From contig NZ_QSEK01000059.1 in NCBI RefSeq assembly GCF_003464165.1, forward strand, positions 1 to 6,252: 6,252 nt of DNA, written 5' to 3'. The stretch comes from Eubacterium sp. AM49-13BH. Lineage in GTDB: Bacteria > Bacillota > Clostridia > Lachnospirales > Lachnospiraceae. The notes beneath the pieces were generated by a model, which was not told where the DNA came from, made no database searches, and worked only from the letters and a program-made list of their open reading frames with translations. A program made the translations under genes and the position numbers. The number at the start of each line of letters is the position of its first letter. Position 1 is the first letter of the stretch. Below are positions 1 to 5,699 of the stretch, piece by piece.

Positions 1-84
1 GTACATAATGGGTTGAATAAAACAAAAACAATATATGGAACCAGATGTTATTATGTAAAGAAGGGTAATAATAACTTAATCTGA
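1..84 (+). CDS. Possible 3' end of a gene entering from the left (27 codons)
   Basis: Reading frame 1 is open from the first base to a TGA at 82-84 and would encode the last 27 residues of a protein. The tail contains NGLNKTKTIYGT followed by CYYVKKG. This faintly recalls the short aromatic/lysine repeats of clostridial surface proteins (known: such repeats have a GxWYYxKNG flavour), but the match is far too short to assign. An open stretch of this length is expected fairly often by chance in AT-rich DNA, and no terminator follows the stop. It could equally be non-coding. Confidence 0.2.
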   Translation, partial: VHNGLNKTKTIYGTRCYYVKKGNNNLI

Positions 85-105
85 CCATATAAATTTAACT
101 CAAAA

Positions 106-140
106 TGACAATGTACACATGTCACTTTATCTGTTATTCT
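106..140 (+). promoter_or_regulatory. Candidate promoter with inverted repeat, upstream of ECF S gene
   Basis: TGTACA (112-117) lies 17 bases before TATTCT (135-140), and TATTCT is preceded by TGT, giving an extended -10. Each hexamer matches the sigma-A consensus at 4 of 6 positions. Arms TGACA (106-110) and TGTCA (120-124) form an inverted repeat across the -35, so a repressor could act here. The predicted leader is about 35 bases. I see no TPP (CUGAGA) or FMN riboswitch core in the bases before the gene. The promoter call is an inference from spacing and hexamers. Confidence 0.35.
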
Positions 141-180
141 TATGTGCAATTAAAGTATGTTGATATAGGAGGCAGATAAA

Positions 181-744
181 ATGGAAGCACAACAGACACA
201 GTTAGTACAGCAGGGGATTAAGAAAGAAGGATTTCATATTACTGTAACACAGATGTGTATAACAGCAGTATTTATGGCACTTACATGTGTTGCAACAATG
301 GTGGTACAGATTCCTATTCCTTTGGGATATGCACATTTGGGAGACAGCGTAATACTTATATGTGCATTTTTCTTCGGACCAGTTGTTGGCGCACTCGCAG
401 GAGGAATTGGTTCTGCGATGGCAGATATATTAACTGGATTTGCAGTATGGGCAGTTCCAACACTTATAATAAAGACAATCATGCCAATAATAGCATGTGC
501 AATATTTGGCAATATGAAAAGTAAGTTTGACAGATGTAAGGTTATTTCAGTAAAAGGAATTGTTGGTGCAGTTGTTACATTACTTTTCATGACATTAGGA
601 TATGTTGTATTTGGTGCAATAATAGCAGGCAGCTTTGCAGCAGGATTAGCTTCAGCACCAGGACTTCTTCTTAAATCAGTAGTTAATATGGTTGTATATC
701 TTTTTGTGGCAACAGGAATGTCTAAGATTCTTGGCAGAAAATAG
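181..744 (+). CDS. ECF transporter S component (substrate-binding membrane subunit)
   Basis: This 187-residue, very hydrophobic protein looks like the substrate-capturing S subunit of an energy-coupling-factor vitamin transporter. Such subunits sit in the membrane and work with a shared EcfT subunit and two ATPases encoded elsewhere. A polar ~20-residue N-terminus is followed by about six membrane segments (about 22-43, 54-70, 71-90, 91-110, 124-150, 160-182). The signature GYAHLGD (49-55) and the glycine/alanine-rich GPVVGALAGGIGSAMAD (66-82) are typical of the PF07155 (DUF1393) group, whose length is also about 180 residues. A basic loop (112-124) separates the last segments. The start is set by AGGAGG at 167-172, eight bases before ATG. 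The gene stands alone, with its own promoter region and terminator. Members of this group have been linked to hydroxymethylpyrimidine, riboflavin and other small substrates. With no riboswitch and no biosynthetic neighbour, the substrate cannot be named. Confidence 0.85.
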   Translation: MEAQQTQLVQQGIKKEGFHITVTQMCITAVFMALTCVATMVVQIPIPLGYAHLGDSVILICAFFFGPVVGALAGGIGSAMADILTGFAVWAVPTLIIKTIMPIIACAIFGNMKSKFDRCKVISVKGIVGAVVTLLFMTLGYVVFGAIIAGSFAAGLASAPGLLLKSVVNMVVYLFVATGMSKILGRK

Positions 745-781
745 TTGATTTCAGAGTATGTAGGATAGATTTATAGTCTGT

Positions 782-811
782 AGGGTGGTACTTTTGGGTA
801 CCACCCTTTTT
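782..811 (+). terminator. Rho-independent terminator of the ECF S gene
   Basis: GGGTGGTAC (783-791) pairs perfectly with GTACCACCC (798-806) around a six-base loop TTTTGG, and A782-T807 can add a tenth pair. Five Ts (807-811) follow. The hairpin lies about 40 bases after the stop codon at 742-744, in the orientation of the transporter gene. This is a classic strong intrinsic terminator. Confidence 0.92.
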
Positions 812-968
812 CGGGTTTGATGTTATTTCTGTGGGGGAAGGGGTTGGACTTTGAGGCGGTGGAAGACACGGAGAAAGTCAAAAAGGAGCAAGAAACTCAT
901 ATTTAACAGCTGATATTATTCGGTCAGCTTCACCGTCATGTTATACGAATATACACACAGCCTATATT
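812..968. other. Gene-poor purine/G-rich intergenic strip
   Basis: No convincing gene lies here. Bases 831-885 are markedly purine-rich on the + strand, with runs G5 (833-837) and G4 (840-843) followed by repeated GGA/GAA/AAG words, unlike the surrounding AT-rich DNA. A 28-codon frame (ATG 820 to TAA 904-906) is open but has no ribosome binding site. A small inverted repeat, AGCTGA (908-913) with TCAGCT (924-929), lies 40-60 bases beyond the end of the MATE gene. It lacks a T-run in the minus orientation, so it is only a weak terminator candidate for that gene. Confidence 0.5.
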
Positions 969-2369
969 TTAACATTTAGTTAAATCGATTTCCAGCTTTT
1001 TTAATTCTTTTAATTCTCTTATAGTAAAGTATCCGCATACGATAGCGGCGGCAGCGTCTGCTATAGGTCCGGCATACATAACACCGTCAATTCCCATGAA
1101 TATAGGAAATATAATGATAAGCGGCAGCAGGAAAATAATCTGCCTTGTAAGCGACATAAATACACCAAGCTGTGATTTGCCAATTGAGTTAAAGAAATTG
1201 GAAGTTACAGGCTGGATGCCATTAACAATTGTCAGAAACATATATATTCTGAAATATCTTTCAGAGAATTTAAAGTACAGGTCACTTCCGTTACCAAATA
1301 TGCTGATAATCTGTCTTGGGAATATCTGGAAGCATGCAAATGCGATTAAAGACAGGGCAGAAGCTGCACCAAGTGCAAGAAGATAAGTTTTTCTTACACG
1401 GGCGTACTTCTTTGCACCATAGTTAAAACCTATAACAGGCTGTGTTCCCTGAGATATTCCGATAACAAATGACATGAAAATCATATTAACTTTAGTTATA
1501 ATTCCGGCGCAGGCAAGAGGAATGTCTCCACCGTATATTGATTGTGCGCCGTAGTGTGACAGCGTATTGTTCATAACAATCTGTACAACAGTCATTGCAA
1601 TCTGGTTAAAGCATGCACTTGCTCCAAGAATAAATATTTTCTTGCAGTGGTCAAATGATACAACAAAGCTTTCTCTGCCAAGTTTGATTGTCTTAAAATG
1701 AAACATATAACGCAGGCTGATTGAAAATGAAATTATCTGACCTGTAATTGTTGCAAGTGCCGCACCGGTCATTCCCATGTTGAAAACAAAGATAAACAAT
1801 GGGTCAAGAATAGTGTTCACAATAGCACCGACAAGCATAGAAGTCATTGAATATCGCGGGCTTCCGTCTGCAAGAATAAGCTTGCTCATACCAGTGTTGG
1901 CAATTAAGAAGGGAAAGCCAAACGCAGTGATTCTTGTATATGCCTTTGCATAAGGAAGTACATCTTTAGTTGCACCAAAGAATTTAAGCAGTGGTATTAA
2001 GAATATAGTGGTTACAAGGAACAGAAATATTCCAAACAATGCCATAAGTACAATACCGTTACCGGCATATTTTTCAGATTCGTGTTTTTCACCGGCGCCA
2101 AGATGCAGTGAGAAATTAGTCGCACTTCCTATACCAAGAAGAAGCGAAATAGCCGTACATGTTGTTGACAGTGGAAATGCGATGTTAGTAGCAGCATTTC
2201 CAAGCATGCCGATTCCCTGACCGATAAATATCTGGTCGACAATATTGTAAAGCGCTGTCACAAGCATTGAAATAATGCATGGAATTGCAAAACCAACAAG
2301 CAGAGTGGATTCTTTTTTATATCCAAGCGGATTATCTTTTGTGTTCATAGTCGCTGACTGATTATTCAT
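969..2369 (-). CDS. MATE-family multidrug/cation antiporter (MepA-like)
   Basis: This 466-residue integral membrane protein of the MATE family would export cationic drugs or metabolites in exchange for Na+ or H+. Its length is normal for the family (about 450-470) and hydrophobic stretches throughout fit the twelve-segment fold. Diagnostic stretches are LYNIVDQIFIG (40-50), the first-half motif around RYSM-ML-GAIVNTILDPLF (172-192) ending in GMTGAALAT (199-207), and the second-half equivalent GISQGTQPVIGFNYGAKKY (304-322), which is characteristic of the MepA branch. The charged C-terminal tail RELKELKKLEIDL is cytoplasmic-looking. The start is supported by AAGAGG on the minus strand (2377-2382), seven bases before ATG. 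An internal Met8 is less likely. The gene diverges from metY across a 172-base region holding a palindrome. No MarR, TetR or MerR regulator is adjacent, and the substrate is unknown. Confidence 0.93.
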   Translation of the reverse strand: MNNQSATMNTKDNPLGYKKESTLLVGFAIPCIISMLVTALYNIVDQIFIGQGIGMLGNAATNIAFPLSTTCTAISLLLGIGSATNFSLHLGAGEKHESEKYAGNGIVLMALFGIFLFLVTTIFLIPLLKFFGATKDVLPYAKAYTRITAFGFPFLIANTGMSKLILADGSPRYSMTSMLVGAIVNTILDPLFIFVFNMGMTGAALATITGQIISFSISLRYMFHFKTIKLGRESFVVSFDHCKKIFILGASACFNQIAMTVVQIVMNNTLSHYGAQSIYGGDIPLACAGIITKVNMIFMSFVIGISQGTQPVIGFNYGAKKYARVRKTYLLALGAASALSLIAFACFQIFPRQIISIFGNGSDLYFKFSERYFRIYMFLTIVNGIQPVTSNFFNSIGKSQLGVFMSLTRQIIFLLPLIIIFPIFMGIDGVMYAGPIADAAAAIVCGYFTIRELKELKKLEIDLTKC

Positions 2370-2386
2370 AATAAAACCTCTTAATT

Positions 2387-2414
2387 ATTATACAATATTA
2401 TTAAAAACTGATAA
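2387..2414 (-). promoter_or_regulatory. Weak candidate promoter for the MATE gene
   Basis: On the minus strand a perfect TATAAT (2392-2387) is preceded, after 16 bases, by TTATCA (2414-2409), a 4-of-6 match to the -35. Transcription would begin near 2380, leaving only about 11 untranslated bases and placing the ribosome binding site at the very 5' end. This makes the call doubtful. The region is so AT-rich that chance hexamers are expected. Confidence 0.25.
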
Positions 2415-2431
2415 TAGCATAATTGATATCA

Positions 2432-2446
2432 TAACATATTATGTTA
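2432..2446. promoter_or_regulatory. Perfect 15-bp palindrome, possible operator
   Basis: TAACATA (2432-2438), a central T, and TATGTTA (2440-2446) form a perfect 7-1-7 palindrome between the divergent MATE and metY genes. An eight-base palindrome TGATATCA (2424-2431) abuts it. Odd-centred AT-rich palindromes of this size are typical binding sites for dimeric regulators such as MarR or GntR types (family knowledge). No regulator gene lies next to it, and AT-rich DNA yields such symmetry by chance more easily. Confidence 0.4.
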
Positions 2447-2497
2447 ATAAATGTGTAGCCAGATTATTAAAATGTGCTGTTATATGCTTTGCGTTTG

Positions 2498-2506
2498 TGA
2501 TATAAT
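2498..2506 (+). promoter_or_regulatory. Extended -10 promoter of metY
   Basis: TGA directly followed by a perfect TATAAT (2501-2506) makes a strong extended -10 element. The -35 region around 2477-2483 is poor, which the TGn extension can compensate. Transcription should start near 2513, giving a leader of about 30 bases. This rules out the upstream in-frame ATG at 2509 as the start, and leaves no room for a SAM riboswitch or T-box. Confidence 0.6.
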
Positions 2507-2541
2507 TCATGTCATGTAAACATATAAAGCCGGAGGGAAAT

Positions 2542-3825
2542 ATGGATAATTATTCAATTAACACAAAATGCGTCCAGGCAGGCTATACTCCTGGAAATGG
2601 TGAACCAAGACAGATTCCTATAATCCAGTCTACTACATTTAAGTATGATACAAGTGAGGATATGGGAAAACTTTTTGACCTTGAAGCAAGTGGATATTTC
2701 TACACAAGACTTCAGAATCCAACTAATGATTATGTGGCAGCTAAGATTGCAGCCCTTGAAGGTGGAAGTGCAGCAATGCTTACTTCATCAGGACAGGCAG
2801 CTAATTTCTTCGCTTTATTTAATATTTGCGAAGCTGGAAGCCATATAGTAGCATCATCTTCTATATATGGAGGAACATTTAACCTTATTGATGTTACTTT
2901 GAAGAAGATGGGAATTGAAGCAACATTTGTTGACCCTGACTGCACAGAGGAAGAACTTAATGCAGCGTTCAAGGACAACACAAGAGCAGTATTTGGTGAG
3001 ACAATTGCCAATCCTGCACTTACAGTATTAGATATTGAGAAGTTTGCAAATGCAGCACATGCACACGGTGTACCACTTATCGTCGATAATACATTCCCAA
3101 CACCAGTTAATTGCAGACCAATTGAATGGGGAGCAGATATTGTAACACATTCAACAACTAAATATATGGACGGACATGGAGCAGCAGTCGGTGGAGCTAT
3201 CGTAGACAGCGGAAAGTTTGACTGGATGGCACATGCAGACAAGTTCCCTGGACTCTGCACACCTGATGAATCATATCATGGAATTACATATGCCGAGAAG
3301 TTCGGTAAAGAAGGCGCATTTATAACAAAATGTACTTCGCAGCTTATGAGAGATTTAGGCTGTATACAGTCTCCACAGAATGCATTTATATTAAATCTTG
3401 GTCTTGAATCACTTCATGTGCGTATGCCAAGACATGTTGAAAACGGACAGGCTGTTGCAGAATTTCTTGAGAAGCAGGATAAGGTTGAATTCGTTAATTA
3501 TCCGGGACTTCCTTCTAACAAGTACTATGAGACAGCTAAGAAGTACATGCCAGATGGCGGCTGCGGAGTAGTTTCATTCGAGTTAAAGGGTGGAAGAGAG
3601 GCTGCAGAGAAGTTTATGAAGAATTTAAAGCTTGCAGCTATCGAAACTCATGTAGCAGATGCGAGAACATGCTGCCTTAACCCTGCAACATCAACACACA
3701 GACAGATGAATGATGAGCAGCTTAAAGCCGCTGGAATTCCAGCAGGACTTATCCGTATCTCATGTGGACTTGAGGATAAGAAGGATCTGATTGCGGATAT
3801 TGCACAGGCGCTGGAAGCTATCTGA
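2542..3825 (+). CDS. metY: O-acetylhomoserine sulfhydrylase (PLP enzyme, MetY class)
   Basis: This cytoplasmic 427-residue enzyme of the Cys/Met-metabolism PLP family most likely joins O-acetylhomoserine with sulfide (or methanethiol) to make homocysteine (or methionine). Seen: NTKCVQAGY at the start, Y54 and R56 of the YxR cofactor-phosphate motif with NPT (59-61), SSGQAA (82-87), VDNTF with PLP-pyridine aspartate D182, the Schiff-base lysine K207 in HSTTKYMDGHG, and R405 in LIRISCGLED for the substrate carboxylate. The insertion around FPGLCTPDESYHG (235-247) with RDLGCIQSPQNAF (270-282) and the total length separate this class from shorter MetB/MetC/methionine gamma-lyase proteins (about 380-400). 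The start at 2542 has GGAGG (2532-2536) five bases upstream. A longer reading from ATG 2509 adds 11 residues but begins at or before the predicted transcript start. No adjacent met gene is present, so the exact sulfur donor remains inferred. Confidence 0.93.
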   Translation: MDNYSINTKCVQAGYTPGNGEPRQIPIIQSTTFKYDTSEDMGKLFDLEASGYFYTRLQNPTNDYVAAKIAALEGGSAAMLTSSGQAANFFALFNICEAGSHIVASSSIYGGTFNLIDVTLKKMGIEATFVDPDCTEEELNAAFKDNTRAVFGETIANPALTVLDIEKFANAAHAHGVPLIVDNTFPTPVNCRPIEWGADIVTHSTTKYMDGHGAAVGGAIVDSGKFDWMAHADKFPGLCTPDESYHGITYAEKFGKEGAFITKCTSQLMRDLGCIQSPQNAFILNLGLESLHVRMPRHVENGQAVAEFLEKQDKVEFVNYPGLPSNKYYETAKKYMPDGGCGVVSFELKGGREAAEKFMKNLKLAAIETHVADARTCCLNPATSTHRQMNDEQLKAAGIPAGLIRISCGLEDKKDLIADIAQALEAI

Positions 3826-3853
3826 TTTAAGTGAGAAATATTTTTATATGAAT

Positions 3854-3911
3854 AAAGTCGTTAAAATGATGAGATTATTATAAATAAAAGCCATCATTTT
3901 AACGACTTTTT
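3854..3911 (+). terminator. Long hairpin terminator after metY
   Basis: AAAGTCGTTAAAATGATG (3854-3871) pairs perfectly over 18 bases with 3892-3909, around a 20-base AT-rich loop, and the arm runs into TTTTT (3907-3911). It starts 29 bases after the metY stop. The stem is long but AT-rich and the loop is larger than usual for an intrinsic terminator. It still separates metY from the next unit, whose -35 begins two bases after the T-run. Confidence 0.8.
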
Positions 3912-3912
3912 G

Positions 3913-3941
3913 TTTACAATAAAATGTGTACATGGTACACT
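3913..3941 (+). promoter_or_regulatory. Promoter of the XRE-kinase operon
   Basis: TTTACA (3913-3918, 5 of 6 to the -35 consensus), a spacer of exactly 17 bases, and TACACT (3936-3941, 4 of 6) preceded by TGG form a good sigma-A promoter with an extended -10. The predicted start is near 3948, about 43 bases before the first gene. The upstream edge touches the metY terminator, so the unit is insulated from read-through. Confidence 0.6.
3926..3940. promoter_or_regulatory. Palindromic operator candidate on the XRE-kinase promoter
   Basis: GTGTAC (3926-3931) and GTACAC (3935-3940) are perfect inverted arms around ATG, a 15-bp palindrome that covers half of the spacer and almost all of the -10. 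The next gene encodes a helix-turn-helix protein. HipB/XRE antitoxins usually bind such sites in their own promoter (family knowledge), so autorepression is the natural reading. Confidence 0.55.
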
Positions 3942-3990
3942 CGGGTTATGAAAAGTCATTATTTATCAAGGACTGAAAGGAAGTGACACA

Positions 3991-4527
3991 ATGTTTGCAT
4001 TAAAAGATTATATTACATCTGAGGATATTAAGAATCTGAGAAAGAATCTTGGACTGACACAGAAAGAATTTGCCAGTCTTGTAGGAACATCGAAACCGAC
4101 AATAGAACGATGGGAAAAAGAAAATGCTAAGATTACAGGTCCAATTGTTTTACTTTCTAAGATGATTAATGATTATCCTGATTATGTGAACAGACTGATA
4201 ATACCGGAGAAAGAATTTCCTGTCAGAATGTTTTATATGTATAAGGATGACATCTGTACACTGATAGATGTTGATGATGCCAGACAGCTTGTAAGGATAA
4301 AGAATTATACAGATAAGCTTATGTTTCGGGCATTTGGCGTTAATGAAAATCCTGATTACAATGACTATAAGGAATTTCTTGAGTCAAGAAGTTTTCCAAG
4401 AACAAGAGATAAGATGAAGCTTGTGCTGGAGGATATTGGACTTCCGTTTTATGACACATTTATGATAATACAAAAGACGCAAGGTCGTATGGCAGAGGAT
4501 GATTTCTGGTTAAAGATTGAGAAGTGA
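3991..4527 (+). CDS. XRE-family regulator with C-terminal HipS-like/unknown domain; probable antitoxin
   Basis: This is a 178-residue soluble protein. Residues about 9-60 are an XRE/Cro-type helix-turn-helix: DIKNLRKNLGLTQKEF, then the recognition part VGTSKPTIERWE (31-42). Plain HipB-type antitoxins are about 70-110 residues. Here a second domain of about 100 residues follows (about 76-178), with FPVRMFYMY (76-84), SRSFPRTRDKMK (132-143), LPFYDTFMIIQKT (151-163), and GRMAEDDFW near the end. I recognise this domain style from clostridial genes next to HipA/CtkA-like kinases but cannot name a family. It may stand in for the N-terminal HipA subdomain or HipS protein that the next gene lacks (inference). 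The start has AAAGGA (3976-3981), nine bases before ATG. The stop lies 13 bases before the kinase start, so the two are co-transcribed from a promoter bearing a palindrome. It could instead be a non-TA regulator. Confidence 0.75.
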   Translation: MFALKDYITSEDIKNLRKNLGLTQKEFASLVGTSKPTIERWEKENAKITGPIVLLSKMINDYPDYVNRLIIPEKEFPVRMFYMYKDDICTLIDVDDARQLVRIKNYTDKLMFRAFGVNENPDYNDYKEFLESRSFPRTRDKMKLVLEDIGLPFYDTFMIIQKTQGRMAEDDFWLKIEK

Positions 4528-4540
4528 AAGAGGTAATAGT

Positions 4541-5350
4541 ATGGTCGAACTTTTTGAACAGAATATAAGAACCAGTTCGCGCCAGTCATCTAAGGGAAAT
4601 CAGTTGAAATGGGAAAATGATGATATATGGTATAAAGCTGACTATACGGGATACGAAGGGTTTGCAGAATATGTTATATCACATTTATTAAAGTATACTA
4701 ATCTTAATGAAGACGAGTATGTATTATATGAACCCGAACAGATTAAATACAAAAGACAGATATATAATGGGGTCAGGAGTAGAACTTTTATAGATGATGA
4801 CTGGCAGATAATTACATTGGAGAGACTTTTTAAAAATGTATATAATGAGAGCCTTACAAGTGTTTTGTGGCATATGAGTGATGTGAAGGAAAGACTTGAA
4901 TTTCTTGTAAACACTGTAAAGAATATAACAGGGCTTAATAATTTTGGTGAGTATATATGCAGATTATTTACTATAGATGCATTTTTCTTAAATGAGGACA
5001 GGCATATGCATAATATTGCAGTTCTGATGAATGGGAAAGGTGAATACAATTATTGCCCTGTGTTTGACAATGGGGCAGGTCTTTTGTCAGATACAACAAT
5101 GGATTATCCTATGGGACAGGATATTTATCAGATGATACCAGAGGTAAAAAGTAAAAGTATAAGTCAGGATTTCGATGAACAATTGGATATGGCTGAAAAT
5201 CTATATGGACAGGAAATGCATTTTCTATTTACTAAAAAGAATGTAAGCGATATAGTTAATAGTGCAGATATATATCCACAGGAAGTAAGACAAAGAGTGG
5301 AATTAATCATATACAATCAGATGAACAAATATCAATATTTATTCAGATAA
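4541..5350 (+). CDS. Short HipA/CtkA-like serine-threonine kinase, probable toxin
   Basis: This 269-residue cytoplasmic protein has the hallmarks of HipA-fold kinases. TSSRQSSKGNQLKW (11-24) resembles the glycine/serine nucleotide loop. K32 in WYKADY is the likely ATP lysine, with E43 in GFAEYVISHLL as its partner. N151-E-D-R-H-M-H-N158 matches the catalytic (N)xDRHxxN loop, with D153 as catalytic base and N158. D176 in PVFDNGAGLL is the metal-binding aspartate. Classical HipA is about 440 residues. This protein lacks the N-terminal subdomain and is close in size to HipT or Helicobacter CtkA (about 310-320). HipA and HipT inactivate aminoacyl-tRNA synthetases by phosphorylation; the target here is unknown. 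ATG 4541 is chosen because AAAGAGG (4527-4533) sits seven bases upstream. An in-frame TTG at 4517 would overlap the previous gene and has no such site. The partner regulator precedes it and the Dabb gene follows after 12 bases. Confidence 0.78.
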   Translation: MVELFEQNIRTSSRQSSKGNQLKWENDDIWYKADYTGYEGFAEYVISHLLKYTNLNEDEYVLYEPEQIKYKRQIYNGVRSRTFIDDDWQIITLERLFKNVYNESLTSVLWHMSDVKERLEFLVNTVKNITGLNNFGEYICRLFTIDAFFLNEDRHMHNIAVLMNGKGEYNYCPVFDNGAGLLSDTTMDYPMGQDIYQMIPEVKSKSISQDFDEQLDMAENLYGQEMHFLFTKKNVSDIVNSADIYPQEVRQRVELIIYNQMNKYQYLFR

Positions 5351-5362
5351 GGAGCGTACAAT

Positions 5363-5665
5363 ATGGTAAAGCACATTATTTTATGGAAATTAAAGGACGA
5401 ACTTGCAGGTGAAGAAAAGGAGCAGGTTAAGGCAGGAATCAAAGAAGGACTTGAAGGACTGGCAGGACAGATTCCGGGGCTCGTTGAGGTAAAGGTAAGA
5501 ACAGAGTGCCTTCCAAGCTCAACAGCAGATGTAATGTTGGATACAACATTTGATGATGTTGAAAGCTTAAAGGCTTATGCAGTACATCCGAAGCATGTGG
5601 CAGTTGCTGACAGCAAAGTAAGACCATACACAGCAATCAGATCGTGCATGGATTACGAAATTTAA
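5363..5665 (+). CDS. Dabb (stress-responsive alpha/beta-barrel) domain protein
   Basis: This 100-residue protein is made of one Dabb domain (PF07876), a dimeric ferredoxin-like alpha/beta barrel. Seen: the N-terminal strand MVKHIILWKLKD with H4, a long amphipathic helix (about 17-34), the strand LVEVKVRTE, a second strand DVMLDTTFDD (56-65), and AYAVHPKHVAVAD (71-83) with the typical HPxH histidines 75 and 78, ending in YTAIRSCMDYE with D97. Length is standard. Most bacterial members have no known activity; some relatives are small cyclases or bind aromatic ligands. AAGGAG (5349-5354) overlaps the TAA of the kinase gene and lies eight bases before ATG, so translation may be coupled to the upstream gene. 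An HD-domain gene follows after 34 bases. A metabolic or stress role independent of the kinase is just as likely as a functional link. Confidence 0.85.
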   Translation: MVKHIILWKLKDELAGEEKEQVKAGIKEGLEGLAGQIPGLVEVKVRTECLPSSTADVMLDTTFDDVESLKAYAVHPKHVAVADSKVRPYTAIRSCMDYEI

Positions 5666-5699
5666 AGATTTATCATATACAGCAATAGTGGAGGACATA

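Noticed and set aside
47..75. Inverted repeat GTTATTAT (47-54) / ATAATAAC (68-75)
   Set aside because: All-but-one A/T pairs, 13-base loop and no T-run after it, so not a credible terminator. Such repeats are common by chance in AT-rich DNA.
1..88. Minus-strand frame starting at 88 and running off the left edge
   Set aside because: No ribosome binding site before its ATG, and the composition looks like AT-rich noise.
820..906. 28-codon frame starting ATG 820
   Set aside because: No ribosome binding site, no recognisable sequence, and it begins directly after the ECF terminator. Kept only as an unexplained purine-rich island.
2509..2541. In-frame ATG at 2509 as a longer start for metY
   Set aside because: It lies only two bases after the TATAAT, at or before the predicted transcript start, and has no ribosome binding site. 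ATG 2542 has GGAGG at good spacing and matches the usual N-terminus of the family.
2730..3260. 176-codon minus-strand frame inside metY
   Set aside because: Antisense shadow of a strongly conserved PLP enzyme. Its translation is low-complexity and has no recognisable motif.
3948..3986. 12-codon leader peptide (ATG 3948 to TGA 3984) before the XRE gene
   Set aside because: Its ATG coincides with the predicted transcript start and there is no room for a ribosome binding site.
4517..4540. TTG at 4517 as a longer start for the kinase
   Set aside because: It overlaps the end of the regulator gene without a ribosome binding site. ATG 4541 follows AAAGAGG by seven bases.
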